A stretch of 64,000 nucleotides of DNA, from contig LODT01000006.1 in NCBI GenBank assembly GCA_001606155.1, forward strand, positions 620,001 to 684,000, written 5' to 3'. The notes under the pieces were generated by a model. That model saw only the letters and a program-made list of their open reading frames with translations, had not been told where the DNA came from and ran no database searches. The stretch is from Tieghemostelium lacteum. Lineage: Eukaryota; Evosea; Eumycetozoa; Dictyosteliales; Raperosteliaceae. The translations under genes were made by a program, and so were the position numbers. Positions 63,326 through 64,000 of this stretch are shown here, piece after piece (the stretch's first letter is position 1; every line of letters begins with the position of its first letter).

Positions 63326-64000
63326 TTATTTATGCACAATAGTGCAAGATGGAGGTAATGTACAACTTCCAAAGCTTCTGTTATAAACTGATTCTTCCCA
63401 TGGAGCTCCTACTATTGGTAAAACTAATTTACAAAGATTATTTGGAATAACACCAGGTCGCACAGTCTGTTTAAATGATTTTGAAAATTGTAGAATCTTT
63501 AAATTGGGTGGTAATGAACCTGGTTCAATTTGTGTATTAAACTGTGATCCAAAAGATAACTTTCTCAGTCCCACTGGAAATGAGCTTTTTCTAATTTCAG
63601 GCATACCTAAAATACTAACTTTGATTTTTAAGACTTTTAATGATTCTGGAAGAGATTTGGAATAGATTGTCTTCTCTGTTAGGTATGGTAGATAGAGTAC
63701 TTGTAAACTAGGTGGAAGATCATTTGGTCCTATATCCATTCGAAATAAATCACCTTTAATTTTAAGAACTCTCAATTTAGTTAGATGCTTAAATATACTT
63801 TTTTGTCTATTGATTTGAATGGACACTTCTTCAAGTGATATTGGTAATGCACTTAGTTCAATTTCATGAGGATACATTCCTTTAATTTTCAGATATTTCA
63901 ATGTGTCAGGTAACATTCTTTTTTCAATAGGGTGTTTAAATTGATTGGAAAGTTCTAACTTTTCAAGACCATACGGTAGAGTGTTTACATCGAGATTCGA
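63326..64000 (-). CDS. FNIP-repeat protein, 3' part (cut by window edge)
   Basis: The frame enters from the window edge and stops at 63326, giving 224 visible residues. It carries FNIP-type repeats: TLPYGLEKLELSNQFKHPIE, MLPDTLKYLKIKG, LPPSLQVLYLPYL, LPESLKVLKIKV, FGSQFNTQIEPGSLPPNLKI and a CTLPPSCTI cap. The cap and repeat spacing match the FNIP genes at 16612 and 22429, making this the third family member in the window. The N-terminal F-box-like region lies outside the window, so its presence is not known. Confidence 0.92.
   Translation of the reverse strand, partial: SNLDVNTLPYGLEKLELSNQFKHPIEKRMLPDTLKYLKIKGMYPHEIELSALPISLEEVSIQINRQKSIFKHLTKLRVLKIKGDLFRMDIGPNDLPPSLQVLYLPYLTEKTIYSKSLPESLKVLKIKVSILGMPEIRKSSFPVGLRKLSFGSQFNTQIEPGSLPPNLKILQFSKSFKQTVRPGVIPNNLCKLVLPIVGAPWEESVYNRSFGSCTLPPSCTIVHK

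Overview
The window is nuclear DNA from a dictyostelid social amoeba. The evidence is very A+T-rich intergenic DNA with long poly-A and poly-T tracts, short A+T-rich GT-AG introns (mostly 59-90 nt), proteins carrying Asn, Gln, Ser and Thr homopolymers encoded by trinucleotide runs, and several FNIP-repeat proteins with F-box-like N-termini, a family greatly expanded in Dictyostelia. The species cannot be named from the sequence. I see no rRNA, CRISPR array, organellar DNA or intact transposon, and I recognised no tRNA gene.

Layout. 1-8 kb: 5' part of an endonuclease V gene, a six-exon gene of unknown function, a low-complexity putative regulator with disrupted frames, and a multi-pass membrane protein whose C-terminus resembles insect gustatory receptors. 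8-14.6 kb: an armadillo-like protein, then three secreted proteins (an MRH-domain lectin-like protein, an M20 peptidase and a Thr-rich mucin-like Cys protein). 14.7-24.1 kb: an expanded-family block with two F-box/LRR-like genes, two FNIP genes, a small signal-anchor protein and a secretory deaminase-fold protein. Short relics of the same F-box family lie at 9.4 and 10.9 kb, and a possible one at 58.2 kb. 24.7-35.3 kb: a C4-methylsterol oxidase, an actin-fragmin-kinase-like protein, a JmjC/zinc-finger/PWWP chromatin protein, ZCCHC10, a FANCE-like protein and a WKF-domain protein. 35.3-48 kb: an ATP9/Neo1-type flippase, a small Cys-rich secreted peptide, a mitochondrial RbfA-like factor, an Afi1/SPA (DENN-related) protein, class I fructose-bisphosphate aldolase, a small Gln-rich protein and an acidic SAP-like protein. 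48.5-64 kb: long-form tRNase Z, a tandem-homeodomain factor, a SAPS-type phosphatase subunit, LTV1, a 1008-residue unknown and the 3' part of a third FNIP gene.

Functional themes. Housekeeping genes cover DNA repair (endonuclease V, FANCE), RNA and ribosome maturation (tRNase Z, LTV1, RbfA, WKF protein), sterol synthesis, glycolysis and membrane traffic. They are interspersed with developmental-type genes: extracellular proteins, a homeobox factor and the F-box/FNIP families. Candidate cis elements include a G/T-rich G-box-like stretch between two divergent genes (14.6 kb), paired E2F-like sites between two divergent genes (48.0 kb) and a 21-bp near-perfect palindrome (3.9 kb).

Caveats. Exon borders come from reading frames and GT-AG signals only. 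Four genes (about 4.7 and 6.1, 34.9, 39.5 and 53.0 kb) have one-base frame breaks, mostly at A runs. Draft-sequence indels explain these most simply, but real frame disruption cannot be excluded.
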